Assembly: GCF_018682675.1 (NCBI RefSeq) | Contig: NZ_JAFMTR010000020.1 | Coordinates: 1 to 64,000 of the forward strand | Length of the DNA: 64,000 bases | Direction of reading: 5' to 3' | Origin: Sphingopyxis soli | GTDB lineage: Bacteria > Pseudomonadota > Alphaproteobacteria > Sphingomonadales > Sphingomonadaceae | Shown here: piece by piece, positions 8,097 through 16,629 of the stretch | How positions within the stretch are numbered: the first letter of the stretch is position 1 | Layout: each line of letters starts with the position of its first letter | Notes under the pieces: generated by a model | What the model saw: only the letters and a program-made list of their open reading frames with translations | What the model was told of the DNA's origin: nothing | Databases searched by the model: none | Translations under genes and position numbers: made by a program

Positions 8097-9047
8097 GTGG
8101 ACAAGCCGCTCGACCTGCTCGCGATCGGGCTGACGACGATCGACATCACCGTCCATCCGGTCGCCTCGCTGCCCGAGGGCGAAGGCGGGCAGCTCGTCGA
8201 GACGATCGCGCTGTCGCCCGCCGGGACCGCGGGGGGCACCGCGCTGGTTGCGCGTGCGCTGGGGCTGGAGGTTGCGATCGCCGCGGCGGTCGGCGCCGAT
8301 CCGCAGGGGCAATTGGTGCAGTCGATGTTCTATGCGGCGGGGGTCGATACCAGCCTGCTGGAGATCGACCGCGAGCGGCCGACGTCGACCACGGTCCTGC
8401 CGATCCGTCCGAACGGCGACCGTCCGAACTGGCACATGATGGGCGCGAGCATCTTTGCGCCGGTCACCGACGCGGTCGTCGCCGCCAGCCGCCGCGCTGC
8501 GGCGGTTCACTGGGCGGCGGTCGGTTTTCCCGGCGTGGCGGGGCACGGCGCCGGGCTGCTCCGCGAGGCGCGAGCGGGCGGAGCCTTCACCTCGTGCGAC
8601 CTGATTGCGCCGACCGACGCGGCGCAGGCCGATCTCGACGCGCTGTTGCCGCACGTCGACCTGTTCATGCCCAGCCTTGCCGAAGTGCGCGCGCTTGCCG
8701 GGACCGACGATCCGGTCGAGGGGGCGCATCGCTTTATCGCGCGCGGCGCGGGCGGTTGTCTGGTCAAGATGGGCGCCAAGGGCGCGCTGCTCGTCCTGCC
8801 GGAGCTTCAGGTGCATGCGCCAGCGCACCGGATCGATCCGGTCGACACGACCAGTTGCGGCGACAGCCTGTGTGCCGGTTTCCTCACCGCGCGGCGGCGC
8901 GGGATGGACGAGGCGTCGGCGCTGCGGTTCGCGGTCGCGACGGCGGCGCAGGTGGCGCTGGGGGTCGGGACGTTGGGCCGGCTCGACGGCTATGATAGCA
9001 CGCTGGCGTTCATGCGCGATGTGCCGACGACTGGAGAGGCCCGATGA
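8097..9047 (+). CDS. PfkB family carbohydrate kinase
   Basis: A 316-residue ribokinase-type sugar kinase, ATP-dependent and cytoplasmic. The N-terminal glycine-rich region reads SPAGTAGGTALVARALG, and the C-terminal PfkB signature DTTSCGDSLCAGF contains the catalytic-base aspartate. The signature has S-C where G-A is usual (DTxGAGD), a mild deviation. The likely start is GTG at 8097, two bases after the aminotransferase stop. Its end overlaps the aldolase start by ATGA (9044-9047). Kinase plus class II aldolase implies phosphorylation of a ketose-like intermediate before retro-aldol cleavage. Confidence 0.87.
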   Translation: MDKPLDLLAIGLTTIDITVHPVASLPEGEGGQLVETIALSPAGTAGGTALVARALGLEVAIAAAVGADPQGQLVQSMFYAAGVDTSLLEIDRERPTSTTVLPIRPNGDRPNWHMMGASIFAPVTDAVVAASRRAAAVHWAAVGFPGVAGHGAGLLREARAGGAFTSCDLIAPTDAAQADLDALLPHVDLFMPSLAEVRALAGTDDPVEGAHRFIARGAGGCLVKMGAKGALLVLPELQVHAPAHRIDPVDTTSCGDSLCAGFLTARRRGMDEASALRFAVATAAQVALGVGTLGRLDGYDSTLAFMRDVPTTGEAR

Positions 9048-9694
9048 CCGAAGACGAAGCCCGCCAGCAACTGGTCGACGCAATGCGCGCCCTCGATGCG
9101 CGCGGGCTCAACCGCGGGACGTCGGGCAATCTGTCGGTGCGGTTCGGGACGGGCATGTTCGTCACGCCGTCGGGGATCACGCCCGACCGTTTGACGCCCG
9201 ACCTGATGGTTTTCGTCGATGCCGACGGCAGCGTCGCGCCGGATGCGGCCAGGCCGTCGAGCGAGTGGCGGATGCACATGGGCCTTTACCAGCGCCGCGC
9301 CGATGCGCAGGCGATCGTCCATTGCCACGCGCGCCATTCGACGATCCTCGCCTGCGCGCACCGCGAGATTCCGCCGCTGCACTATATGGTCGCGGTCGGC
9401 GGCGGCGCAAGCGTGCCCGTGGCGCCCTATGCGACCTTTGGCAGCGACGATCTGGCCGACAATGTCGCGGCGACGCTCGATGGCCGACGTGCCTGCCTGA
9501 TGGCCAATCACGGCCTGATAACGCTAGGGCCCAGTCTACCCGTCGCCATGGCAATTGCTGAGGAAATCGAGGAACAGGCGGCCGTCTACTGCGGGACGCT
9601 GGCGATCGGAGGTCCTAAGCTGCTGGACCGTGCAGAGATGGGCGGGATTCTGGATGCCTTTGGGCGATATGGTCAGCGTGACCCCGAGCGTTGA
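9044..9694 (+). CDS. Class II aldolase/adducin family protein (FucA-like)
   Basis: A 216-residue zinc-dependent aldolase of the L-fuculose-phosphate and ribulose-phosphate epimerase fold. The family pattern is clear: GLNRGTSGNLSVR near residue 21, TPSGITPDRL, the zinc histidines in IVHCHARHST (about residue 93), and a third histidine in LMANHGLITLG. The full length and all metal ligands are present. It is translationally coupled to the PfkB kinase and should cleave the phosphorylated product into dihydroxyacetone phosphate or a related triose and an aldehyde. The exact sugar is not determined. Confidence 0.88.
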   Translation: MTEDEARQQLVDAMRALDARGLNRGTSGNLSVRFGTGMFVTPSGITPDRLTPDLMVFVDADGSVAPDAARPSSEWRMHMGLYQRRADAQAIVHCHARHSTILACAHREIPPLHYMVAVGGGASVPVAPYATFGSDDLADNVAATLDGRRACLMANHGLITLGPSLPVAMAIAEEIEEQAAVYCGTLAIGGPKLLDRAEMGGILDAFGRYGQRDPER

Positions 9695-9949
9695 GAGGCG
9701 ATGCGGGAAATTACTGAACGTCCGCTCGCGTGCTTCGACGCTCATAAGCGGAACAGCCACTATCGGCCAGTTTTGTCCTGGCTTCATTCAAGGGAGGCGC
9801 GTTGAATGTTGCGATCTCCCTCGTGCGCGGGTGCCATCGAGTTCGCATATGATGGACGCGCGTACGGCGACTGCGAGCGGATGGGCTCCGTCCATGCGCC
9901 TTGACGGGCCGACGGAAAAGTCCGGCGGCCCGTCTGCTGTTCGCCCCGC

Positions 9950-10963
9950 TTATCCGGCCATCGGCAGCGGCGCGTCGGGGTTGACGAGCCCCGCGGCGCG
10001 AAGCTCGCGCCAGAAGTCGGCGGGAATGACCTCGCGCAGCGCGGCGCGATCCTCGGCGATCCGGCCCGGGCGGCTGGCGCCGGGTATCACCGCAGCGACG
10101 GCGGGGTTGGCGAGCGCGAATTGCAGTCCCGCCGCCTTCATGCTGATCCCGTACCGATCGGCAATGGCCCTGATGGCCGCAACCTTGGCGAGGATCGCGG
10201 GCGTGGCCGGCGCATATTCGAAGTTCGGCCCACCGACGAGCGCCCCCGAGCTGTACGGGCCGCCGACGACGATACCGAGCCCGCGTTCGGTCACCATCGG
10301 CATGACGCGCTGAAGCGCGCGGTCGTGGTCGAGCAACGTATAGCGCCCGGCGAGCAGGAAGGCGTCGGGGCGCGGCTCTTCGAGCGCGAGCAGCGTCTCG
10401 ATCGGCTCGACGCGATTGACGCCGAGGCCCCAGGCCTTGATCACGCCTTCGTTGCGCAGCCGGTCCAGGGCACGGAACGCCCCCTTGCGGGCGCTCTCGA
10501 AGATGGCCAGCCATTCGTCGCCATAGAAATCCTGCGCGACGTCGTGGACGAAGGCGATGTCGATGTGATCGGTCTTCAGCCGCTTCAGGCTGCCCTCGAT
10601 CGAGCGCAAGGTCGCGTCCGCGGAATAGTCGTTCACGATCTTGTTCGGGCGGCCATATTTGAAGACATCGCCTTTCTCGCCAAGGTCGCGGGCGCTGACG
10701 TCCTCGACCTCGTCAAGGATCACCCGGCCGACCTTGGTCGAGATCACATACTCTTCGCGCGGACGGCCGGCGAGCGCCTCGCCCATGCGGATTTCGGCAA
10801 GGCCGGCGCCATAGAAGGGCGCATTGTCGAAATAGCGGATGCCGTCATCCCAGGCGGCGTTCACCGTCGCCTGCGCTTCCTCCTCGGGAATGTCGCGGAA
10901 CATATTGCCGAGCGGCGCGGCGCCGAAGCCGAGCTTGCCGGGCAGGATATCCTTGATGCTCAT
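9950..10963 (-). CDS. Aldo/keto reductase (aldose dehydrogenase-like)
   Basis: A 337-residue NAD(P)-dependent oxidoreductase with a TIM-barrel fold. The catalytic tetrad is visible: D and Y in YFDNAPFYGAGLAE, K in VISTKVGRV, H in FVHDVAQDF. The sequence resembles the D-threo-aldose or pyridoxal 4-dehydrogenase subgroup. AAGGA lies eight bases before the ATG. It is the last gene of a leftward set with an ABM monooxygenase and a DJ-1-like protein, facing a divergent LysR gene. It converges on the class II aldolase, leaving 255 bases between them in which I see nothing convincing. Confidence 0.88.
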   Translation of the reverse strand: MSIKDILPGKLGFGAAPLGNMFRDIPEEEAQATVNAAWDDGIRYFDNAPFYGAGLAEIRMGEALAGRPREEYVISTKVGRVILDEVEDVSARDLGEKGDVFKYGRPNKIVNDYSADATLRSIEGSLKRLKTDHIDIAFVHDVAQDFYGDEWLAIFESARKGAFRALDRLRNEGVIKAWGLGVNRVEPIETLLALEEPRPDAFLLAGRYTLLDHDRALQRVMPMVTERGLGIVVGGPYSSGALVGGPNFEYAPATPAILAKVAAIRAIADRYGISMKAAGLQFALANPAVAAVIPGASRPGRIAEDRAALREVIPADFWRELRAAGLVNPDAPLPMAG

Positions 10964-11032
10964 AATCTTGTCCTTTCGTCGGGGTCGGGGGACAGGCAGG
11001 AGGTCGGCGCTCGTGCCTGCGGGGAGGGTGGT

Positions 11033-11338
11033 TCAGGCTTCCGGTTTCACATCGACCGGGGTCAGGGCAAAGGCGGTGCGGTCCGCAAGGTCGTTTATCT
11101 GCGCGAGATAGGCCTGGAAATGCGGGGTTTCGCGGTGTGCGGCGTTTGCCGCCGCATCGATGTAGAGCTCGTCGAAGAGGAATCGACCCGGATCGGCCTG
11201 ATCCTGCCACAGATCGTAGCGCAGGTTGCCGGGTTCGGCGCGGCTGGGGGCGATCATGCTTTCCAGCAACGCCTTTAGCGCATCGACCTGTCCGGGACGG
11301 GCGGTCAGCGCGGCGACGACTTTGACGTGTTCGGGCAT
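11033..11338 (-). CDS. Antibiotic biosynthesis monooxygenase (ABM/YgiN-like) protein
   Basis: A 101-residue single-domain protein with the dimeric alpha/beta ABM fold: VKVVAALTARPGQVDALKAL at the N-terminus and a central AEPGNLRYDLWQD, where family members place the segment after the first helix. Relatives such as YgiN act on quinols; others act on heme or polyketides. The start at 11338 is preceded by AAAGGAGAAACCCC, a strong ribosome binding site. An upstream in-frame ATG would add 25 residues lacking similarity to the fold. It lies between the aldo/keto reductase and the DJ-1-like gene. Confidence 0.8.
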   Translation of the reverse strand: MPEHVKVVAALTARPGQVDALKALLESMIAPSRAEPGNLRYDLWQDQADPGRFLFDELYIDAAANAAHRETPHFQAYLAQINDLADRTAFALTPVDVKPEA

Positions 11339-11409
11339 TGGGGTTTCTCCTTTCGGGCCGTGGCGGCCTGCGGGGCGCCAGCGCAGCGCCCCGCCGGTCA
11401 TTCGCGTTC

Positions 11410-12207
11410 TCACGCCGTAACGAGCGACCGATCGAGCGCAGCGACGAAGGTCGCCGCGATCGGGTGGTCGGACCGCGGATTCTGTCCGGTGATCAGCTCG
11501 CGATCGACGATCACGTTCGGCGCAAAGTCGACATCGGTGGTGACCACATTACCACCCGCGGCGGTCAGCGCCGAGGGCATGTCGAAATGCATCCGCGCTT
11601 GGAGGATTTGATCCTCGACGACCTTTTCCTCGCTCGCCGAGAAGACGGTCATCCTGTAGCCGACATATGGCCAACCCTTGGCGAGATCGCGTGCTTTCTC
11701 GACATCGCCTGCGATCATTGCGGCGCGAAATTCGGCTGCCTTCGGCATCGCCGAAACGACCGCCATCGGGCCGTGGCACAGCAGCGCGGTCGGCTTGGCG
11801 CGGTCGTGGAAGTGGCGCAGGATTTTGCCGGTTTCGGCGTCCTGCATCAGATCGACCACGGGCGCCTGGCCGCCGGGGACGAAAACGCCGACATAGGCGT
11901 CGAGACCTTCGTCGATCACCGAGCGGAGTGTACGCACCGCGGTCATCGCCGGATGTTCGGCCCAGAAGCTCTTGGCGCGGTCATAGGCGTCCTGGTCGCC
12001 GCCGAAATGGTCGACCGCGTCAGATGCCGGGTCGAGATGCGGACGCGTCCCGTCGGGGGTCGCGAGCACGACGTCATAGCCGGCCTCGATGATCGCCATC
12101 GCGGGAACGACGGTTTCGTTGAGATACTGGCCGGTGGCCCGCCAGCCGCCCTGGACTTCGATCCGGGTGGCGTTGGAGCCGATTACGAGCACTCTACCCT
12201 TGGTCAT
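11410..12207 (-). CDS. DJ-1/PfpI family protein (Hsp31-like)
   Basis: A 265-residue cytoplasmic protein of the DJ-1/PfpI superfamily, which includes glyoxalase III-type and chaperone members. The N-terminus RVLVIGSNATRIEVQGG is followed by VGVFVPGGQAPVVDL and the nucleophile elbow ALLCHGPMAV carrying the conserved cysteine. The size fits the larger Hsp31-like group. The start at 12207 has GAGGAGG nine bases upstream. It is first in the leftward operon with an ABM protein and an aldo/keto reductase, which together suggest handling of reactive carbonyls or quinones (inference). Confidence 0.85.
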   Translation of the reverse strand: MTKGRVLVIGSNATRIEVQGGWRATGQYLNETVVPAMAIIEAGYDVVLATPDGTRPHLDPASDAVDHFGGDQDAYDRAKSFWAEHPAMTAVRTLRSVIDEGLDAYVGVFVPGGQAPVVDLMQDAETGKILRHFHDRAKPTALLCHGPMAVVSAMPKAAEFRAAMIAGDVEKARDLAKGWPYVGYRMTVFSASEEKVVEDQILQARMHFDMPSALTAAGGNVVTTDVDFAPNVIVDRELITGQNPRSDHPIAATFVAALDRSLVTA

Positions 12208-12317
12208 GGAAACCTCCTCTGGCTGCATCCTTTCGGACGCGGGCGATATGCTCCCCCATCACATATTCCAGAACTCTATTTGTTTTTATTTCAGATATTC
12301 TTATGACAATATAACTG

Positions 12318-13223
12318 ATGCGCTACGACCTGAACCTGCTGCCGATCTTTGTCGCGCTGATGGAAGAGCGCAGCGTGACGCGCGCCGCCGAGCGGCTCGG
12401 CATGACGCAGCCCGCCATGTCGAACGCGCTCGGGCGCCTGCGCGCGATGATGCAGGACCAGCTGTTCGTCCGCGAACGCTACGGGATACAGCCGACGCCC
12501 GTCGCGCTGGATCTGGCGCCGGGAATAGCCGAGGCCCTGGCGGCGCTCGACGATGCCGTGCTGGGGCAACAGGAGTTCGACCCGGCCACCGCCGAACGCC
12601 TCTTCACCATCGCGCCCAACGGCTATGTCGAATATGCGATGGTGCCGGCGATTGTCGCGCGGCTGGGCGAGGTCGCGCCGGGGATCAAGCTGCGGTTGAC
12701 GCCCTATGGCAACGATCTTGCCGACACCGGCGTCGTCTCGGGAACGACCGCTCTGGTCATGGGGCGGATCGTCGATCCACCCGACAATCTGGTCGTCCAG
12801 CACCTGATGGACGAGAGGCTTGGCTGCGTCGTCAGGTCGGAACATCCCGAGATTTCCGGCCGTATCACCCGCGAGCAGTTCGAACGGCTGAAGCATGTCA
12901 ACGTCATGCCGCCCGGCCGTTTGCGGGCCGGCCTGTTCCAGGCGTTGGCGCAGCAGCGACTGAAGCGCGAGGTTGCGATTTCGGTGACGACCTTCTTCGC
13001 GGTGGCGGAGATGATCGCAGTGACCGACCATATCGGAACCTTGCCCCGGCTGATCTGCCGCCGCCTCGAGGCTGATGCGCGTTTGAAGATCGTACGGCCG
13101 CCGGTCGATCTCGGGACCTTTCCGGTCGATATGGCTTGGCACGTGCGATACCGTCACGATCCGGCGCACCGCTGGTTGCGTCAGCTGATCGGGGACGTGG
13201 TGCGCTCACTGGCCGGTGGCTGA
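12318..13223 (+). CDS. LysR family transcriptional regulator
   Basis: A 301-residue LysR-type regulator. The N-terminal winged helix-turn-helix reads LLPIFVALMEERSVTRAAER then MTQPAMSNALGRLR, followed by the periplasmic-binding-like effector domain. It is divergent from the DJ-1-like gene with a 110-base AT-rich spacer, the usual arrangement of a LysR gene with the operon it controls. An effector related to aldehydes or quinones would fit the operon, but this is inference. Confidence 0.9.
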   Translation: MRYDLNLLPIFVALMEERSVTRAAERLGMTQPAMSNALGRLRAMMQDQLFVRERYGIQPTPVALDLAPGIAEALAALDDAVLGQQEFDPATAERLFTIAPNGYVEYAMVPAIVARLGEVAPGIKLRLTPYGNDLADTGVVSGTTALVMGRIVDPPDNLVVQHLMDERLGCVVRSEHPEISGRITREQFERLKHVNVMPPGRLRAGLFQALAQQRLKREVAISVTTFFAVAEMIAVTDHIGTLPRLICRRLEADARLKIVRPPVDLGTFPVDMAWHVRYRHDPAHRWLRQLIGDVVRSLAGG

Positions 13224-13462
13224 CGCGTTTTGGCGGAGCGGCCGGGCTGCGAATTCATGACCAGCGCCTTTCCGCTGGGGACTGGACGCCATTGCCTGTG
13301 CGCCGAAATGCTGTCGCCAGCGATGGAGGACATCGGTGCCCGCAAGAGGTCAAATCCGGTAAGCGTCGCAGCGGGACGCCCGCGTGAGACCAACTCATGC
13401 AGGGAGGCGACAGATTGTACGGGGCGGCTTTTTCGATTTCGATATCGGAGGCGGCCATTCGA

Positions 13463-14914
13463 TCAGTCGACCCGCTCCGCCAGATTGGTGCCTCCGCCAA
13501 AACCCAGGGAAAGCGCAGTCGCCTGCGGCTCATCCGGATCGATTGCCTCTATCGTCATCACGCTATCCGGAGAGAACAGCCTGCCGCTGCTCTCGGGCAA
13601 AAGCGATCGTCCGACATGACCGTCGCGCGCCCAGTATAGATCGCCTCCGTTATTGCGTGAGATGCGGAAGCGCTCGGTCGGAAAATCCTTTAGTCGGAAG
13701 GTTCCGGCGAAGCGGGTTGCGATCGCGTCGGTGAGCGGCACCGTCGCCTGCGCCGGCATCTGTTTGCGATCGGGCCAACGATAGACGTCGCCAATGGCGC
13801 GCATGATCTCGTTGATCAGCCACCCTCCGTCATAGCCGTTGGTCATGACGACTGCGCCTTGGCAACTGTCCGGGTAGATGACGAACATCGATGTGTAGCC
13901 GATCGTCCGGCCCGTGTGGCTGATCTGCCGAGGTCCGTCTGCCGGACCGAGATCGACGCCGAGACCCCAATTGCCCGGACCGCGCGTCATCAATTGCGCC
14001 GCAGCCTCTTTGCCGAGGATGGCGTCGTCCTCGCCGCGGGCGGACCGCGCCAGTCCGATCGCGAAGCGGGCGAGATCCTTGGGCGTGGTCCAGAGGCCGG
14101 CCGCAGCCTGCTCGGGATAGACACGCCATTTGCCGGAAAGCTCCGAGCCGTCCGCCGCGGTCCCGTGCGCCGCCGACCCCGACCTGTCCGCGGCAAGCGG
14201 CTGGTCAAACCTGCTGGCCTTCATCCGGAGGGGTGAGAGGACGAGCGCGCGCATGAGCGGAGCGAAGTCCTCGTCCGACGCCTCGCGCATCACTGACTGG
14301 ATTACGACATAGCCGCCGCCCGAATAGCTCCAGCGGCTGCCGGGTTGGCCGTCCACCTTGATTGCGGGCGTATTCGCCGGAGTCTCCCCCGCGAGGATCT
14401 GCGCAAGGGTGGGCAGCGGCGCCCCCGGCTCATAACCTTTCATGCCGGCGACGTTCGTGCCAGCCGTGTGTCCGAGCAGCTGGCGCAGCGTCACGGCTCC
14501 ACGCGTACCGTCGTATCGCCAGCTTTTCGTGTAACGACGGATATCCTCGTCGAGTCCGAGAACGCCCTTCTCGACCAGGCGCAATGCGCCGATCGCGGTG
14601 ACGGATTTGCTGATCGAGCCGGCCTGAAACAGCGTATCGGGCGTCACCGGCTCGCCTCCCCAGGATTTGAGGCCGAACCCGCGCGCGTCGACAATGCGGC
14701 AATTCTCGATCACCGCGATGCTCACGCCCGGGACGCGGTAGTGGGCCATGCGATCGCCAAGCTCGAACCGCCGGTTCTCGGCGCCGGTAATCGGCACCGT
14801 GCGCCGGAGCATAAGTTCGATGCGCGGCGGGTTGCCGTCCCCGGCTGCGCTCGCCGGTCCTGTGGTTGACACAAGCAGGGCCAGAGCCAGGGTCGACAGG
14901 GTTTTGCCAGGCAT
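13463..14914 (-). CDS. Secreted serine beta-lactamase-like hydrolase
   Basis: A 483-residue exported protein of the class C beta-lactamase/esterase family. It has a signal peptide (MPGKTLSTLALALLVSTTGP then ASAAG), the nucleophile motif S-x-x-K as SISK in FQAGSISKSVTA, a Y-S-G triad in RWSYSGGGYVV where family members have Y-x-N or Y-S-G, and an HTG motif in ISHTGRTIGY. It is more likely a peptidase or esterase than a resistance enzyme. About 120 C-terminal residues form an extra beta-rich domain. The start at 14914 is chosen for the signal peptide and an AAGGA site. Confidence 0.87.
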   Translation of the reverse strand: MPGKTLSTLALALLVSTTGPASAAGDGNPPRIELMLRRTVPITGAENRRFELGDRMAHYRVPGVSIAVIENCRIVDARGFGLKSWGGEPVTPDTLFQAGSISKSVTAIGALRLVEKGVLGLDEDIRRYTKSWRYDGTRGAVTLRQLLGHTAGTNVAGMKGYEPGAPLPTLAQILAGETPANTPAIKVDGQPGSRWSYSGGGYVVIQSVMREASDEDFAPLMRALVLSPLRMKASRFDQPLAADRSGSAAHGTAADGSELSGKWRVYPEQAAAGLWTTPKDLARFAIGLARSARGEDDAILGKEAAAQLMTRGPGNWGLGVDLGPADGPRQISHTGRTIGYTSMFVIYPDSCQGAVVMTNGYDGGWLINEIMRAIGDVYRWPDRKQMPAQATVPLTDAIATRFAGTFRLKDFPTERFRISRNNGGDLYWARDGHVGRSLLPESSGRLFSPDSVMTIEAIDPDEPQATALSLGFGGGTNLAERVD

Positions 14915-15041
14915 GTTCGATCCTTTGCGATCGGCGCTCCGGTCGCTGTTTGAAAGCGCGGGGTTACCGCGCCCGCCGACATGATGGAACACGCATCACT
15001 TGCACATCATTCGTGCGTTTGGCGCCATGTGTCCGTTGGTT

Positions 15042-15956
15042 CTATGGGCCGGGGGCTGCCCGGAGCACGGTATCGCAGGCTTGCCTGACAAGTTGACGCA
15101 GCCAGCGGTGCGAGGCGTCCCCCTCCATGCGGGGATGCCAGAGCAGGGATATGGTAAAGGCGTCGGTCTCGACGGGCAGCGCGAACGTCTCCATCCCGTC
15201 ACGCAGGCCAAGCGTGTGCCGCTCTGGAACCGTGGAAACGAGGTCGGACCCGCGCGCCAATGCGAGCGCCGCGGCAAAGCCATCGACGGTGGTGACGATC
15301 GTTCGGGCGAGGCCGATCGTCTCGAGTGCCTCGTCGATCGCGCCGAGGCCAAGGCCTTGCCGTGTGACCAGCACATGGCGGCCTTCGGCATAGCGCTGTG
15401 CGGTCATTCTGCCTTTCGCAAGCGGATGACCGGCGCGCACCACGCCCACATAACGGTCTTCGAATAGAGCCTGCGCGCGCACTTCAGGGCCGATCGAAGT
15501 TCCGACAACGCCGGTTTCCAGATCGATCGCGCCGTCGCGGAGACCTGTGCTGTCCTTGTCGAGTTTGCGGATGAAGCGGATGCGGACCCGTGGTGCTTCC
15601 TCGGCGACGCGCTGGATCAGGGCTGGCCCGATCGTTTCGGCGAAGCCGTCGCTGGTTCGCAGTACAAAGGTCCGGTCGAGGCGATAGAGATCGACCGTGT
15701 CGGCGGGACGCAGGACGGCGCGGGCATCTTCGACGAGCCGGTGGACCTCTTCGCGCATCGCCTCTGCGCGCGGGGTCGCAACCAGCCCGCGACCGGCGCG
15801 GACGAGCAGGGGGTCGCCCGTCACCGTCCGGAGGCGGGCAAGGGCGCGGCTCATCGCGGAGGGACTGAGGCCGAGCTTATGCCCTGCACCGACGACGCTG
15901 CCTTGTTGAAGCAGGGCATCGAGGGTGAACAGCAGATTGAGATCGGGACCGCTCAT
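15042..15956 (-). CDS. LysR family transcriptional regulator
   Basis: A 304-residue LysR regulator beginning MSGPDLNLLFTLDALLQQGS with the DNA-binding helix SPSAMSRALARLR, then an effector-binding domain. It is divergent from the cupin gene with a 132-base spacer. A dyad CACAG-N7-CTGTG at 15971-15987 lies in that spacer and could be its operator. It is the natural candidate to control the cupin and MFS pair; a role for the upstream hydrolase gene is less clear. Confidence 0.9.
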   Translation of the reverse strand: MSGPDLNLLFTLDALLQQGSVVGAGHKLGLSPSAMSRALARLRTVTGDPLLVRAGRGLVATPRAEAMREEVHRLVEDARAVLRPADTVDLYRLDRTFVLRTSDGFAETIGPALIQRVAEEAPRVRIRFIRKLDKDSTGLRDGAIDLETGVVGTSIGPEVRAQALFEDRYVGVVRAGHPLAKGRMTAQRYAEGRHVLVTRQGLGLGAIDEALETIGLARTIVTTVDGFAAALALARGSDLVSTVPERHTLGLRDGMETFALPVETDAFTISLLWHPRMEGDASHRWLRQLVRQACDTVLRAAPGP

Positions 15957-16088
15957 GGTCGTGGCAATAGCACAGGCTCCTTCTGTGGCATAGCGTCATA
16001 CGCAATGATGGAGTGCAAATGCTGCGGCTTCCGCCATGTCGTCGTCGATCTATCTTCGGTCGCGATCACAACGAGACTGGAGGTTGTC

Positions 16089-16619
16089 ATGACTGGAACA
16101 TCGCTCGACCTTTTCGCCGGACGCGTGCGCGACAATTGGGGGGCGTTGACCTCCGAGCTGATCCAAAATTGCCGTGTGCGCCTCGCTGAATTGCTCCAGG
16201 CACCGCGAACCGAGGCGTGGCTCGCCGACCTCTGCCACGAACGCCCGGAAAGCCGCGAGCTTTACCGCGATCCGGTTCACGGCTTCGTCCTGCTCGCGCA
16301 CACCGAGGCTGAAGGGCGCTATCGCATGCCGCACGACCATGGCGAGAGCTGGGTCATCTACGGCGTTCTGCACGGCGAAATGGAAATGGGAACCTACGCG
16401 CGTGTGCAAGGGCCGGGCGAAGCGCCTCGTCTCGTCAAGCGCGGATCGACGCTGGTTCGGCCGGGCGACGTGCAGGTCTATCTGCCCGGCGACATCCACG
16501 ACACCCGGTGCGTCAGCGGACCCGCAATCCAGTTTCGCTTTACGGCGCGCGATCTTCGCCTCGAGACGACGATGGTCCGCTACGCCGACCAAGGCGGCAT
16601 CTGGGTTCCGTCGGCCTGA
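16089..16619 (+). CDS. Cupin-domain protein
   Basis: A 176-residue protein whose C-terminal two thirds form a cupin barrel. Motif 1 is visible as MPHDHGESWVIYGVLHGEME with two histidines, and motif 2 as PGDVQVYLPGDIHD with a further histidine, so a metal centre similar to cysteine-dioxygenase-type cupins is likely. The N-terminal 60 residues are helical and unrecognised. GGAGG lies five bases before the ATG. The MFS exporter gene begins 10 bases after its stop, so the two form an operon. Substrate is unknown. Confidence 0.75.
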   Translation: MTGTSLDLFAGRVRDNWGALTSELIQNCRVRLAELLQAPRTEAWLADLCHERPESRELYRDPVHGFVLLAHTEAEGRYRMPHDHGESWVIYGVLHGEMEMGTYARVQGPGEAPRLVKRGSTLVRPGDVQVYLPGDIHDTRCVSGPAIQFRFTARDLRLETTMVRYADQGGIWVPSA

Positions 16620-16629
16620 GGCCGTCGGC

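Noticed and set aside
13463-14914. Reading the serine hydrolase as an antibiotic-resistance beta-lactamase controlled by the BlaI system
   Set aside because: It is 21 kb from BlaI, has no BlaI operator nearby, and its length and C-terminal extension fit esterase or peptidase relatives.
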